Assembly: GCF_014268755.2 (NCBI RefSeq)
Contig: NZ_CP077093.1
Span: forward strand, 124,001-188,000
Origin: Pseudomonas vanderleydeniana
GTDB lineage: Bacteria; Pseudomonadota; Gammaproteobacteria; Pseudomonadales; Pseudomonadaceae
Direction: 5' to 3'
Length of the DNA stretch: 64,000 nt
This document shows positions 44,755-54,767 of the stretch, one piece after another (position 1 is the stretch's first letter; each line of letters opens with the position of its first letter). The translations under genes and the position numbers were made by a program. Under the pieces are notes generated by a model that was given only the letters and a program-made list of their open reading frames with translations, was not told where the DNA came from and did no database searches.

Positions 44755-45642
44755 ATGCGCGCTTTACTCGTACTGTTCAGCTCCGTGCTGGCCCTGTCGT
44801 TGCCGCTGTCCAGCGCCCAGGCCGCTGAGAAGCTGCCGGTGGTTGCCAGTTTCAGTATCCTGCGGGACATCACCCAGCAGATCGGCGGCGACCATATCCA
44901 GGTCACCGCGATGGTCGGCCCGGACGCCGACGCCCACACCTACGAACCCACCCCGGATGACGCCCAGGCGCTGCTCAAGGCCAAGCTGATCGTCAAGAAC
45001 GGCCTGGAGTTCGAACCCTGGCTCGACCGCCTGGTGACCAGCACCGAGACCAAGGCCCCGGTGGTCACCGCCAGCAAGGGCGTGCTCTCGCACACCATGG
45101 AAGAGGACGGCGAAACCGTTCCCGATCCGCACGCCTGGCACAACCTGGCGAACGCCGAGCTGTACGTGAACAACATCACCAAGGCGCTGATCCAGGTCGA
45201 CCCGGCGCACAAGGATGACTACACCCGCAACAGCCAGGACTACCTGAAGCAGATCTACCGCCTGCTGGCCGAAGCCAAGATCAAGCTCGGCAACCTGCCG
45301 GCCGGCAACCGCCGCATCGTCACCTCCCATGACGCCTTCGGCTACCTGGGCCAGGCCTATGGCATCCAGTTCATGGCACCCCAGGGCCTGTCCACCGAGC
45401 GCGAGCCGTCGGCCGCCGAAGTCGCCGAACTGATCCGGCAGATCCGCAAGGACAAGGTCAAGGCGGTGTTCATGGAGAACATCAAGGACGCTCGCCTGCT
45501 CAAGCAGATCGCCGACGAAAGCGGCGCGAAGATCGGCGGCACGCTGTACTCCGATGCCCTGGCGACCGAAGGCCCGGCCAGCACCTTCATCGGTCTGTTC
45601 GAATACAACATGAACACCCTGCACGCGGCGCTGAGCCAATGA
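44755..45642 (+). CDS. Zinc/manganese ABC transporter substrate-binding protein (ZnuA/AztC-like)
   Basis: A 295-residue periplasmic cluster A-I binding protein with a signal peptide (cut after SSAQA). The likely metal ligands are His in DADAHTYEPTPDD, His in DPHAWHNLANAELY, His in SHDAFGYLG and Asp in LYSDALATEG. The ZnuA-typical long His/Asp-rich loop is missing; the equivalent place holds a short SHTMEEDGETVPD. This suits an AztC-like protein that may receive zinc from a chaperone such as the COG0523 proteins' pathway. GAGGTG precedes the ATG. Confidence 0.88.
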   Translation: MRALLVLFSSVLALSLPLSSAQAAEKLPVVASFSILRDITQQIGGDHIQVTAMVGPDADAHTYEPTPDDAQALLKAKLIVKNGLEFEPWLDRLVTSTETKAPVVTASKGVLSHTMEEDGETVPDPHAWHNLANAELYVNNITKALIQVDPAHKDDYTRNSQDYLKQIYRLLAEAKIKLGNLPAGNRRIVTSHDAFGYLGQAYGIQFMAPQGLSTEREPSAAEVAELIRQIRKDKVKAVFMENIKDARLLKQIADESGAKIGGTLYSDALATEGPASTFIGLFEYNMNTLHAALSQ

Positions 45643-46073
45643 TCGCCCGGCCACCCTTGTCGATGCTCGATCTGGAGAGCGCCGCCCTGGGTAGCCGCTG
45701 GCCGCTCACCGCCGTGCTCGACGCCTTGCCGTGGAACGACGACGGCCTGATCGCCGCCATCGCCCAGCAGCACGACACCGGCGAGGTGCTGATGCTGGCC
45801 TGGATGAACCGCCAGGCCCTGGCCGAAACCCTCGAGCGCGGCCAGGTCTGCTACTGGTCGCGCTCGCGTCGCCAGCTGTGGCGCAAGGGCGAGAGCTCCG
45901 GGCATCGCCAGCGCCTGGTCGAGGCCCGCCTCGATTGCGACGGCGACGCCGTCCTGCTGCTGATCGAGCAGCAGGGCCCGGCCTGTCATACCGGCCGCCC
46001 CAGCTGTTTCTACAACGCCATCCGCGATGGCGCGGTGCACGTCATCAGCGCCCCCCAGGAGACCCCTGCATGA
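45639..46073 (+). CDS. hisI: Phosphoribosyl-AMP cyclohydrolase paralogue
   Basis: A 144-residue enzyme of histidine synthesis that opens the purine ring of PR-AMP. The metal motifs are kept: LDCDGDAVLLLIEQ and GPACHTGRPSCFYNAI. The catalytic region WMNRQALAETLERGQVCYWSRSRRQLW is typical. The N-terminus has an extra 20 residues compared with classic HisI. It overlaps the SBP gene and the gamma-CA gene by four bases each. As a second copy under zinc control it probably backs up the zinc-dependent housekeeping HisI, with altered metal preference only inferred. Confidence 0.9.
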   Translation: MIARPPLSMLDLESAALGSRWPLTAVLDALPWNDDGLIAAIAQQHDTGEVLMLAWMNRQALAETLERGQVCYWSRSRRQLWRKGESSGHRQRLVEARLDCDGDAVLLLIEQQGPACHTGRPSCFYNAIRDGAVHVISAPQETPA

Positions 46074-46630
46074 TCCGCAAGAACCCTTCCGGCGACCTGC
46101 CGGTCATCGCCGAATCCGCCTACGTGGACAAGACCGCGATCATCTGCGGCAAGGTGGTGATCGGCGACAACGTCTTCGTCGGCCCCTATGCGGTGATCCG
46201 CGCCGACGAGGTCAACGAGCGCGGCGAGATGGACCCGATCATCATCGGCGCCAACTCCAACATCCAGGACGGCGTGGTGATCCACTCCAAGTCCGGCGCA
46301 GCCGTGACCATCGGCGAGTTCAGTTCCATCGCCCACCGCTCGATCGTCCACGGCCCCTGCACGGTTGGGAACCGGGCGTTCATCGGCTTCAACAGCGTGC
46401 TGTTCAACTGCGTGGTCGGCGACGGCAGCGTGGTGCGACACAACTCGGTGGTCGACGGCCGCGACCTGCCGCCAGGCTTCTACGTACCGTCCACCACCCG
46501 CATCGGGCCCCATACCGACCTGTCGCAATTCCCGCCGGTCAGTGTCAGCGCCTCGGAATTCTCCGAGGACGTGGCACGCACCAACGTCGACCTGGTCCGG
46601 GGCTACAAGGCCCTGCAGAACGAGTTCTGA
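46070..46630 (+). CDS. Gamma-carbonic-anhydrase-like hexapeptide protein
   Basis: A 186-residue left-handed beta-helix protein (PA5540 position). Hexapeptide turns fill residues 15-160 (IICGKVVIGDNVFVGPYAVI, GANSNIQDGVVIH). The three histidines of gamma carbonic anhydrases are seen in DGVVIHSKSG and IAHRSIVHGPC. Activity may rest on a metal other than zinc, such as iron or cobalt, as reported for some gamma-CAs, which would suit zinc starvation; that is inference. It starts within the hisI stop (ATGA). Confidence 0.86.
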   Translation: MIRKNPSGDLPVIAESAYVDKTAIICGKVVIGDNVFVGPYAVIRADEVNERGEMDPIIIGANSNIQDGVVIHSKSGAAVTIGEFSSIAHRSIVHGPCTVGNRAFIGFNSVLFNCVVGDGSVVRHNSVVDGRDLPPGFYVPSTTRIGPHTDLSQFPPVSVSASEFSEDVARTNVDLVRGYKALQNEF

Positions 46631-46632
46631 AC

Positions 46633-47970
46633 ATGGCCAGCCTGCTGATCCGCAATGCCCGCGTGGTGAACGAGGGTCGCCAGTTCGATGCCGATGTGCG
46701 GGTGATCAACGGCCGCATCGACAGCATCGCCCCAGAGATCGGCAACGCCAGCGCCGATGTGGAAATCGATGCCGGCGGAGACTGGCTGCTGCCCGGGATG
46801 ATCGACGACCAGGTGCATTTCCGCGACCCGGGTGCGCCAGCCAAGGGCAGCATCCACAGCGAATCGCGCGCGGCGGTGGCCGGTGGCATCACCAGCTACA
46901 TGGACATGCCCAACACCCGTCCGGCGACCCTGACCCTCGATGCCCTTGCCGACAAAAAACGCCGGGCGGCGAGCGCCTCGGTGGCCAACTACGGTTTCCA
47001 CTTCGGCGTCAGCCACGACAACCTCGACACCGTGGCCGCTCTCGACCCGCGCCAGGTGGCCGGGGTCAAGGTGTTCATGGGCGCGTCCACCGGCAACATG
47101 CTGGTGGATGATCCGCAGATCCTCGAGCGGCTGTTCGCCGAGGTGCCGACGATCCTGCTGGCCCATTGCGAACATACGCCGACCATCGACACGCGCCTGA
47201 AGAACCTCAAGGAGCTGCTGGGCGGCATGATTCCGCCAGCCGCCCATCCACTGATCCGCAATGCCGAGGCCTGCTACCGCTCCTCGTCTCTGGCGGTGGA
47301 ACTGGCGAGAAAACATGGCACCCGCCTGCACGTGCTGCACCTGACCACCGAGCGCGAACTGGAGCTGTTCGAAAACAAGCCGCTGGGCGAAAAGCTGATC
47401 ACCGCCGAAGTCTGCCTGCACCACCTGCTGTTCGACGACCGTGACTACCCACGCCTGGGCAACCGGATCAAGTGCAATCCGGCGATCAAGCACCCGTCCG
47501 ACCGCGACGCGCTGCGCAAGGCACTGTTGAGCAACCGCCTGGATGTGATCGGCAGCGATCACGCACCGCATACCTGGGAAGAAAAGCAGCGCCCCTATGA
47601 GGAAGCACCCTCCGGCCTGCCGCTGGTGCAGCACGCGCTGCCGGCGCTGATGGAGCTGGTGGCGGACAAGGTGCTGCCACTGACCACCCTGGTGGAGAAG
47701 ACCAGCCACCGGGTCGCCGACCTGTTCGCCATCGCCGAACGCGGCTACCTGCGCGAGGGCTACTGGGCCGACCTGGTCCTGCTCAATCGCCAGCCTCAGC
47801 CACGCCCGGTGGGTGGCGAGCCGATCCTCTACGAGTGCGGCTGGACGCCCTTCGTCGAGCACCGTTTCCGTCACCACGTGCGCACCACCGTGGTCAGCGG
47901 GCAACTCGCCTGGCATGCCGGGCAGCTTCAAGACGGCTGCCAGGGCCTGCCCCTGCAGTTTCTCCGTTGA
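46633..47970 (+). CDS. Dihydroorotase paralogue (PyrC2, PA5541 type)
   Basis: A 445-residue amidohydrolase for pyrimidine synthesis. Ligand regions are [13 protein letters not shown] near residue 58, the lysine in VKVFMGAST, His in LAHCEHTP and LHVLHLTT, and Asp in [11 protein letters not shown]. The first metal motif reads Asp-x-Gln-x-His rather than the standard Asp-x-His-x-His, so one histidine ligand is glutamine. Related branches share this, as I recall. It starts two bases after the gamma-CA stop. It presumably replaces the zinc-dependent dihydroorotase during zinc shortage. Confidence 0.9.
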   Translation: MASLLIRNARVVNEGRQFDADVRVINGRIDSIAPEIGNASADVEIDAGGDWLLPGMIDDQVHFRDPGAPAKGSIHSESRAAVAGGITSYMDMPNTRPATLTLDALADKKRRAASASVANYGFHFGVSHDNLDTVAALDPRQVAGVKVFMGASTGNMLVDDPQILERLFAEVPTILLAHCEHTPTIDTRLKNLKELLGGMIPPAAHPLIRNAEACYRSSSLAVELARKHGTRLHVLHLTTERELELFENKPLGEKLITAEVCLHHLLFDDRDYPRLGNRIKCNPAIKHPSDRDALRKALLSNRLDVIGSDHAPHTWEEKQRPYEEAPSGLPLVQHALPALMELVADKVLPLTTLVEKTSHRVADLFAIAERGYLREGYWADLVLLNRQPQPRPVGGEPILYECGWTPFVEHRFRHHVRTTVVSGQLAWHAGQLQDGCQGLPLQFLR

Positions 47971-48001
47971 TCCCCCCTCTCAGCGACCGAGGTCCCCAGC
48001 C

Positions 48002-49894
48002 ATGATCCGCATCACCCTCCCCGACGGCTCGCAACGCGAATACGACCAGCCACTGTCGGTCTTCGAAGTGGCTGCCAGCATCGGCGTCGGCCTTGCCCGG
48101 GCAGCGGTGGCCGGCCGGGTCGACGGCGTGCTGGTCGACTGCGACACCCTCATCGAGCGGGATGCGCGGGTGAGCATCGTCACCCCGCGCGACGACGAAG
48201 GCCTGGAGATTCTCCGCCACTCCTGCGCGCACCTGCTGGCCATGGCGGTCAAGCAGCTCTATCCCTCGGCCCAGGTCACCATCGGCCCGGTGATCGAGGA
48301 CGGGTTCTTCTACGACTTCGCCTACGAACGGCCCTTCACGCCCAAGGACCTGGAACTGATCGAAGCGCGGATGCAGGCCCTGGCCGCGACCAACCACTCG
48401 GTGCGCCGTCGCACCCTGCCGCGCGACGCGGCCATCGCCCACTTCGAGAACCTGGGCGAGCACTACAAGGCCGAACTGATCCGCGCCATTCCCGAAGGCG
48501 AAACCCTGTCGCTGTACCGCCAGGGTGATTTCGAGGACTTGTGCCGCGGGCCGCACGTACCGTCGACCGGCATCCTGCAAGCATTCAAGCTGACCAAGGT
48601 GGCCGGCGCCTACTGGCGCGGCGACGCCAGCCATGCGCCGCTGCAGCGCATCTACGGCACCTGCTGGGCCCGGCCCGCGGATCTCAAGGCCTACCTCACG
48701 CGCCTGGAGGAAGCCGGCAAGCGCGATCACCGCAAGCTCGGCACCCAACTGGACCTGTTCCACTTCGACGACTGCGCACCGGGCTCGGTGTTCTGGCACG
48801 CCAAGGGCTGGACGCTGTTCCAGCAACTGATCGGCTACCTGCGCCAGCGCCAGGAACAGGCCGGCTATGTCGAGGTGAATACGCCAGACGTCATGGACCG
48901 TGGCCTCTGGGAAACCTCCGGGCACTGGCAGAACTACCGTGATCACATGTTCACCACCACGACCGAGGACGAGCGGGTGTTCGCCCTCAAGCCGATGAAC
49001 TGTCCGGGCGCGTTGTCGATCTTCGGCCATGGCCTGAAGAGCTACCGCGACCTGCCGCTACGGATCGCCGAGTTCGGCAAGGTCCATCGCTACGAACCCT
49101 CCGGCGCCCTGCACGGATTGCTGCGGGTGCGCCATTTCACTCAGGACGATGCCCACATCTTCTGCACCCCGGCGCAGATGCAGGCCGAATGTGAAACAGC
49201 GATCGCGCTGGTGTTCGATATCTACCGCGAGTTCGGCTTCAGCGACGTGGTGGTGAAACTCTCCACCCGCCCGCTCAACCGCATCGGCAGCGACGAGACC
49301 TGGGACCAGTTGGAAGGCGCACTGATCGGTGCCCTCGGGCGGATGGACATCGACTATCGGATCAACCCCGGCGAAGGCGCCTTCTACGGACCGAAGCTGG
49401 AGTTCGTGCTGCGCGATGCCATCGGCCGCGACTGGCAGTGCGGGACGCTGCAGGTCGACCTCAACCTGCCGGAGCGTTTCGACATCGGCTACATCGGCGA
49501 GAACGGCGAACGCCAGCGGCCGGTGATGCTGCACCGGGCGCTGTTCGGTTCGCTGGAGCGCTTCATCGGGATCCTCATCGAACACTACAGCGGTGCCCTG
49601 CCGCTGTGGCTGTCACCCTGCCAGGCGGTGGTGCTGAACATCAGCGAAGGACAGGCCGACTATGCCCAGGAGCTGACCCGGCAACTCAAGGCCCATGGCC
49701 TGCGCGCGGTGGCGGATCTGCGCAACGAGAAGATCGGCTACAAGATTCGCGAGCACAGCCTGCAGAAAGTGCCCTACCTGCTGGTGGTCGGCGAGAAGGA
49801 GAAGGCTGCGGGGCTGGTCAGCGTGCGCAGCCGGACGGGAGAGGACCTGGGGACGATGACGGTCGAGGCGTTGCTGCAGCATCTCGATCTCTGA
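48002..49894 (+). CDS. thrS: Threonyl-tRNA synthetase paralogue
   Basis: A 630-residue class II aminoacyl-tRNA synthetase. Domains in order are TGS (1-60), second additional/editing domain (about 65-220, with [16 protein letters not shown]), the catalytic core (about 240-530) and the anticodon-binding domain (about 535-630). The active-site zinc ligands Cys ([10 protein letters not shown]), His (TQDDAHIFC) and His ([12 protein letters not shown]) are all present, so it is not obviously zinc-free. It may instead have tighter zinc affinity, or serve to keep threonylation going under starvation. It ends the folE2 operon and lies 31 bases after the dihydroorotase gene. Confidence 0.92.
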   Translation: MIRITLPDGSQREYDQPLSVFEVAASIGVGLARAAVAGRVDGVLVDCDTLIERDARVSIVTPRDDEGLEILRHSCAHLLAMAVKQLYPSAQVTIGPVIEDGFFYDFAYERPFTPKDLELIEARMQALAATNHSVRRRTLPRDAAIAHFENLGEHYKAELIRAIPEGETLSLYRQGDFEDLCRGPHVPSTGILQAFKLTKVAGAYWRGDASHAPLQRIYGTCWARPADLKAYLTRLEEAGKRDHRKLGTQLDLFHFDDCAPGSVFWHAKGWTLFQQLIGYLRQRQEQAGYVEVNTPDVMDRGLWETSGHWQNYRDHMFTTTTEDERVFALKPMNCPGALSIFGHGLKSYRDLPLRIAEFGKVHRYEPSGALHGLLRVRHFTQDDAHIFCTPAQMQAECETAIALVFDIYREFGFSDVVVKLSTRPLNRIGSDETWDQLEGALIGALGRMDIDYRINPGEGAFYGPKLEFVLRDAIGRDWQCGTLQVDLNLPERFDIGYIGENGERQRPVMLHRALFGSLERFIGILIEHYSGALPLWLSPCQAVVLNISEGQADYAQELTRQLKAHGLRAVADLRNEKIGYKIREHSLQKVPYLLVVGEKEKAAGLVSVRSRTGEDLGTMTVEALLQHLDL

Positions 49895-49990
49895 AGCTGT
49901 AACACCGAACCCGTGGGAGCCGGCGGTCTTTAGACTCTCGCCGATGAATGGCCAAGCAGGCTCACGGGAAGTCCAGCAGACGCCACAGAG

Positions 49991-50067
49991 CTGTGGGAGC
50001 CGGATTTATCCGCGAAGACAGTGGTGAGGCCACTAAAGGCTTCGCGGATGAATCCGGCTCCCACAAG
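49991..50067. repeat. REPIN, GGATGAATCCGGCTCCCACA class
   Basis: CTGTGGGAGCCGGATTTATC (49991 onward) and its mirror GGATGAATCCGGCTCCCACA (to about 50065) form an inverted pair around a TGGTGAGGCCACTA centre. A further partial copy (GTGGGAGCCGGCGGT) lies at 49913-49927. This is a different REP sequence from the GCGGGCAAGCCCGC class elsewhere in the window. Confidence 0.88.
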
Positions 50068-50105
50068 CGTATATAGCAGGCTCGGACACCGAGTGGTGCT
50101 GGCAC

Positions 50106-50621
50106 TCAGGACCGCGGTTTCACCGCCCCGCAATCCTGGCCCAGCCAGACGGCCTTGGTGTCCATGCTGCCGTTCTGCTGGATGCCGGTGGCATTGAACG
50201 TGCCGCTGACCTTGGTGGTGAACTCGCGATCACTGACGAAATGCGCCGTACCCGCGCCCTGGGCCTTCGGACAGCTGAAGCGGAACTTCCAGTCCGGGCC
50301 CTTGCGCTCGGTGATCTGCTGCTGGCAACCGGACTGCGGGTCGGTCAACGGAATCGCCTCGGACGCCACCTGCTGCGGCGTCAGGCACACCCGCACGCCC
50401 TGCCCGCCCAGGTTGATGCCCTGCTTTTCCAGGGCGGCGCGCTGCTCCGGCGTGGTGTTCTGCTTGAGCACGCCCAACAGCATGTTGACATCCAGCGACT
50501 GGTTCTCGACCTGCACATTGCTGGAGGTCAGCTCCCACAGACCGGGCTGCAGCACTTGTGCCTGGGCGACGGGAATCACGAAGGCACAGGCAATGGCCAG
50601 CCCCGGCAGACGAAGGTTCAT
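50106..50621 (-). CDS. DUF3617 periplasmic protein
   Basis: A 171-residue protein with a signal peptide (MNLRLPGLAIACAFVIPVAQ, cut at AQA) and the DUF3617 pattern: VLQPGLWELTSSNVQVENQS, a cysteine pair CLTPQQVASEAIPL and CQQQITERKGPDWKFRFSCP, and a C-terminal GQDCGAVKP. The family role is unknown. It is divergent from the cardiolipin synthase gene with about 130 bases between. Confidence 0.82.
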   Translation of the reverse strand: MNLRLPGLAIACAFVIPVAQAQVLQPGLWELTSSNVQVENQSLDVNMLLGVLKQNTTPEQRAALEKQGINLGGQGVRVCLTPQQVASEAIPLTDPQSGCQQQITERKGPDWKFRFSCPKAQGAGTAHFVSDREFTTKVSGTFNATGIQQNGSMDTKAVWLGQDCGAVKPRS

Positions 50622-50751
50622 CGTATAGCTCCTGAAGAAAGGTCCTGCTTAGACGTCAGAATCATGCTTGGGTTGCGTGATGAATTAAATAGCGACAATC
50701 GCCTTGGAACATGGTCTGTTAGGGTCTAAGGATTCAGGACCAGGATTTCCC

Positions 50752-52191
50752 ATGGATTTTTTCGGACCCCATGTCTTCGGCTATCTGATAGCCCTTATTC
50801 ACTCGCTCGGCACGATCGCGGCCATCCACGCGGTGCTGACCGTTCGCACCGCCCAAGGCTCGATCGCCTGGGCACTGTCGCTGGTATTCATCCCCTACCT
50901 CACGCTGATTCCCTACCTGGTCTTCGGCCGCAGTACCTTCGACGCCTACATCAAGGCCCGGCGCCAGGCCAACGTGGAAATGCGCAAGGCCATCGCCGAC
51001 CTGAACTGGCGCCCCTGGGTCGAGGAGGCCCTCGCCGCCCGCAACTCGCAGGCCTACGCGGCGCTGCGGGCGATGCCCAAGCTGGGGCGCATGCCGTGCC
51101 TGGCCAACAACCAGGTGCAATTGCTGGTCAACGGCGAAGCCACCTTCGAGGCGATTTTCCAGGCCATCGAACAGGCCCGGCATGCCGTGCTGGTGCAGTT
51201 CTTCATCGTCCACGACGACCAGCTCGGCCGGCGCCTGCACAACCTGTTGCGCCAGAAGGCCGGCGAAGGGGTCGAGGTCTACCTGCTCTACGACGGCATC
51301 GGCAGCCACGCCCTGCCCCACGATTACGTCGACAGCCTGCGCGAGGGCGGTGTCCGGGTGAAGGCCTTCGCCACCCGCAGTGGCTGGCTCAATCGCTTCC
51401 AGGTGAATTTCCGCAACCACCGCAAGGTGGTGGTGGTCGACGGGCTGGTCGGTTTCGTCGGCGGGCACAACGTCGGCGACGAATACCTGGGGAGCAAGCC
51501 ACCCCTGTCCCCCTGGCGCGACACCCATGTGCAGGTCAGCGGCCCGGTGGTGGCCTGCCTGCAGGAATCGTTCGCCGAAGACTGGTTCTGGGCCGCACGC
51601 CAGCTGCCACCGCTGATCCTGCCGGACACCTACCCCGACGACGGCGTGCTCTGCCAGTTGCTCGCCAGCGGCCCGGCCGATCCGTTCGAAACCTGCTCGC
51701 TGTTTTTCGTCGAGGCGATCCATGCCGCCCGCGAACGGGTGTGGATCACCAGCCCCTACTTCATCCCCGACGAAGCGGTGTCCGCCGCCCTGCGCCTGGC
51801 GGTCCTGCGCGGAGTCGACGTGCGCCTGCTGCTGCCCTCGCGGCCCGACCACCGGATCGTCTACGCCGCCTCCAGCCTCTATGCCTTCGAAGCCGTACGG
51901 GCCGGGGTCCGGGTGTTCCGCTACGGCCCGGGGTTCCTGCACCAGAAGGTGGTGCTGGTGGACAACGAGATCAGCGCCATCGGCAGCGCCAACCTGGACA
52001 ACCGTTCGTTCCGGCTGAACTTCGAACTGATGCTGCTGACGGTCGACCCGGCCTTTGCCGGCGAGGTCGAGAGCATGCTGCTCAAGGATTTCGAGCTGGC
52101 CCGCGAGGTCACCCACGAAGACAGCCGGGAAACCCACCGCCTGCAACAACTGGGCATGCGTATCGCCCGGCTGATTTCGCCGATTCTGTAA
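50752..52191 (+). CDS. clsA: Cardiolipin synthase
   Basis: A 479-residue inner-membrane phospholipase-D-superfamily enzyme that joins two phosphatidylglycerols into cardiolipin. Two N-terminal membrane helices span residues about 7-62. The two HKD catalytic motifs are [20 protein letters not shown] near residue 223 and [20 protein letters not shown] near 400. The length is that of ClsA. The ATG at 50752 follows AGGA; the earlier in-frame ATG at 50710 would add 14 residues without similarity. Confidence 0.93.
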   Translation: MDFFGPHVFGYLIALIHSLGTIAAIHAVLTVRTAQGSIAWALSLVFIPYLTLIPYLVFGRSTFDAYIKARRQANVEMRKAIADLNWRPWVEEALAARNSQAYAALRAMPKLGRMPCLANNQVQLLVNGEATFEAIFQAIEQARHAVLVQFFIVHDDQLGRRLHNLLRQKAGEGVEVYLLYDGIGSHALPHDYVDSLREGGVRVKAFATRSGWLNRFQVNFRNHRKVVVVDGLVGFVGGHNVGDEYLGSKPPLSPWRDTHVQVSGPVVACLQESFAEDWFWAARQLPPLILPDTYPDDGVLCQLLASGPADPFETCSLFFVEAIHAARERVWITSPYFIPDEAVSAALRLAVLRGVDVRLLLPSRPDHRIVYAASSLYAFEAVRAGVRVFRYGPGFLHQKVVLVDNEISAIGSANLDNRSFRLNFELMLLTVDPAFAGEVESMLLKDFELAREVTHEDSRETHRLQQLGMRIARLISPIL

Positions 52192-52312
52192 CGGGAAGGA
52201 CGATTTTCAGATCACTGTAGGAGCATTCCGAAAGGCTGCCACGGCCCTGCGATCGACACCGAGGGTCTTTTAAGCTCGGGGTTTCGCCGAACCATCTTCC
52301 GGAGGCCCCCCG

Positions 52313-52732
52313 ATGAAGTTCACGTCTGGCAGTTCCAATACCCCACCGTCGATCAGCGTCGAATTCGGCAAGCCCAGCCATGTCCATCACCTGCACTACC
52401 AGGTGCTCTACAAGGACAAGCCCTTCGAGGAAGCCGCCCTCTACTACTACGACAACGGCCTGTACAAGATCGTCTCGCCGGGCGAGGAGCACTATGGCGT
52501 CTACGTGGTGAGGGGCAGCTTCGACGATCTGCGCTATGCCATCAGCTACATCTCGCTGCCCTCCAGCGACTGGTATGGCAATGTCGCCCAGCACGACCTG
52601 AGTTTCGACCGGGAGACCGCCACCTTCGAGCAGCAGGCCCTCCTGCCTTCGGACCAGAACGTACCGCGCCAACACGGCCACTATCGACTGGAGAGCAACC
52701 CGGTCGCCGACCCCCGCCCACTCAAGTGGTAG
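52313..52732 (+). CDS. Hypothetical protein, no recognised family
   Basis: A 139-residue soluble protein, tyrosine- and histidine-rich, with no signal or membrane segment. Readable stretches are VEFGKPSHVHHLHYQVLYKD and ALYYYDNGLYKIVSPGEEHY, which look like beta strands. GGAGG lies seven bases before the ATG, a strong ribosome site, and codon use fits the neighbours, so the gene is real. It converges with cfa, leaving eight bases between. Confidence 0.65.
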   Translation: MKFTSGSSNTPPSISVEFGKPSHVHHLHYQVLYKDKPFEEAALYYYDNGLYKIVSPGEEHYGVYVVRGSFDDLRYAISYISLPSSDWYGNVAQHDLSFDRETATFEQQALLPSDQNVPRQHGHYRLESNPVADPRPLKW

Positions 52733-52740
52733 GCGGATAG

Positions 52741-53925
52741 TCAGCGGTAGAGGTCGCCGCGGGTCCAGGGCAGGTTGTGGCCGCCGTTGGACAATGGCTT
52801 CACCGCGAGGATCTGGTGCAGGTTGATCCAGCCCTTCTCGAAGGCGTAGGCGCAGCCGGCCAGGTACAGTCGCCAGATCCGCAGGGCCTTGTCCGGCACC
52901 AGCTTGCCCGCGGCCTCCAGGTGGCTTTCCAGGCGCTGGCTCCAGATGTTCAGGGTCCTGGCGTAGTGCAGGCGCAGGCTTTCGACGTCGACCACCTCCA
53001 ATCCGGCTTCGCTGACGAAGGCCGAGATCATCGACAGGTGCGGCAGCTCGCCATTGGGAAACACGTAGCGGTCGATGAAATCACCGGCCCCGCGCCCGAC
53101 CGGACGGCCGTCGACGTGCCGGGCGGTGATGCCATGGTTCATCACCAGGCCTCCCTCGCGCACCGCGCCGAACAGGATATTGGCGTATTGCTGCAGGTTG
53201 GCGTGGCCGACGTGCTCGAACATGCCGACGCTGACCACCTTGTCGAAGCGGCCGTCCTGCGGCAGGTCGCGATAGTCGAGCAACTGCAGGTCGACCTTGT
53301 CCTGCAGGCCTTCGGCGGCGACCCGCTCCCTGGCCAGCGCCAGCTGCTCCTTGCTCAGGGTGATACCGAACACCTTGACCCCGAACTCCCGCGCGGCGAA
53401 GCGCGCCAGGCCGCCCCAGCCACAGCCGACATCCAGCAGGTATTCGCCCGGTTGCAGGCGCAGCTTGCGGCACAGGTGGCGGAACTTGGCCTGCTGGGCT
53501 TCTTCCAGGCTGGCGTCGCCTCGTTCGAAGTAGGCGCACGAATAAACCATGTCGCGGTCCAGCCACAGCTGGTAGAACGAGTTGGACAGGTCGTAGTGGT
53601 AGGAAATCGACGCCGCGTCGGTTTCCTTGTCATGGGACAGGCGCTGTGCAGGATGATCCCCTTCGTCCTCCAACAGTGCCTGACTCAACTCGTCGCAGAC
53701 CCGTACGACTTCACTGATCGGTCCTTCGAGTTCCAGCTTGCCCTCGACGAACGCGCTGCCGAGCAGGTCCAGCGTCGGATGGCTGAATTGCGCGACCAGT
53801 TGCGGGTCCTTCACGGTGATGGTGATGCTGGGCTGCGGCCCGAGGTCGAATTGATGGCCGTCCCAGAGTTTCAGGCGCAGCGGTAGCTGAAGATTCTGTA
53901 AGGCCGGTGGAAGTTGCGCGAGCAT
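52741..53925 (-). CDS. cfa: Cyclopropane-fatty-acyl-phospholipid synthase
   Basis: A 394-residue SAM-dependent enzyme that adds a methylene bridge to unsaturated acyl chains of membrane phospholipids, typically on entry to stationary phase. The SAM-binding motif is LLDVGCGWGGLARFAAREFG near residue 155, with DRDMVYSCAYFERGDASLEE before it and VSVGMFEHVGHANL after it. The start at 53925 follows AAGGGGGG. An upstream in-frame extension runs into the tandem repeat array and is not coding. Confidence 0.93.
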   Translation of the reverse strand: MLAQLPPALQNLQLPLRLKLWDGHQFDLGPQPSITITVKDPQLVAQFSHPTLDLLGSAFVEGKLELEGPISEVVRVCDELSQALLEDEGDHPAQRLSHDKETDAASISYHYDLSNSFYQLWLDRDMVYSCAYFERGDASLEEAQQAKFRHLCRKLRLQPGEYLLDVGCGWGGLARFAAREFGVKVFGITLSKEQLALARERVAAEGLQDKVDLQLLDYRDLPQDGRFDKVVSVGMFEHVGHANLQQYANILFGAVREGGLVMNHGITARHVDGRPVGRGAGDFIDRYVFPNGELPHLSMISAFVSEAGLEVVDVESLRLHYARTLNIWSQRLESHLEAAGKLVPDKALRIWRLYLAGCAYAFEKGWINLHQILAVKPLSNGGHNLPWTRGDLYR

Positions 53926-54005
53926 GAGTGGTCCCCCCCTTGTTTCAGAAGTCTGATTAAAGGGTAGCGCATGTACGGGAACTGTCAGGCTATCGGGATG
54001 ATAGA

Positions 54006-54717
54006 CCCGATTTATGGTGTTTGCCTGCTGGCGCACCACGCCCACACAAGATCGTTCCCACGCTCTGCGCGGGAATGCCTCTCTGGACGCTTGGCGTCCG
54101 CTCTTGTGACGCAGAGCGTCACGGGCTGCGTTCCCACGCGGAGCGTGGGTACGATCACGCACTCTGCATGGGAACGATCAATTTATGATGTTTGCCTGCT
54201 GGCACACCGCTATCTCCCACAAGATCGTTCCCACGCTCTGCGTGGGAATGCCTCTCTGGACGCTCGGCGTCCGCTCTTGTGACGCAGAGCATCACGGGCT
54301 GCGTTCCCACGCGGAGCGTGGGTACGATCACGCACTCTGCATGGGAACGATCAATTTATGATGTTTGCCTGCTGGCGCACCGCTATCTCCCACAAGATCG
54401 TTCCCACGCTCTGCGTGGGAATGCCTCTCTGGACGCTTGGCGTCCGCTCTTGTGACGCAGAGCTTCACGGGCTGCGTTCCCACGCGGAGCGTGGGAACGA
54501 TCAGTGCTCTGCATGGGAACGATCAATTTATGATGTTTGCTTGCTGGCGCACCGCTATCTCCCACAAGATCGTTCCCACGCTCTGCGTGGGAATGCCTCT
54601 CTGGACGCTCGGCGTCCGCTCTTGTGACGTGGAGCGTCACGGCTGCGTTCCCACGCGGAGCGTGGGTACGATCACGCGCTCTGCGTGGGAACGATCACGT
54701 TTATGGTGTTTGCCTCC
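54006..54717. repeat. Tandem array of four about 173-bp units made of small palindromes
   Basis: The sequence AGATCGTTCCCACGCTCTGC begins at 54049, 54222, 54395 and 54567, so the period is 172-173 bp. Each unit contains four short inverted repeats: CCCACGC-TCT-GCGTGGG, GGACGC-TTG-GCGTCC, TGACGC-AGA-GCGTCA and CCCACGC-GGA-GCGTGGG, joined by a TTTATGATGTTTGCCTGCTG spacer. Copies differ at only a few positions, implying recent duplication. Open frames through it are artefacts. It fills the 842-base gap between cfa and the P-type ATPase gene. Confidence 0.93.
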
Positions 54718-54767
54718 TGTCGAGGAGCCAACACGGCTCCTACAGAGGTGAGTGCCCAAGCCCGGAA

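Noticed and set aside
53926..54162. N-terminal extension of cfa into the repeat array
   Set aside because: The extension has no similarity to the enzyme and is made of repeat sequence; the start at 53925 has a good ribosome site and gives the usual length.
54006..54717. CRISPR array
   Set aside because: The repeated unit is about 173 bp with nearly identical spacers, far longer than CRISPR repeats and without unique spacers or cas genes.
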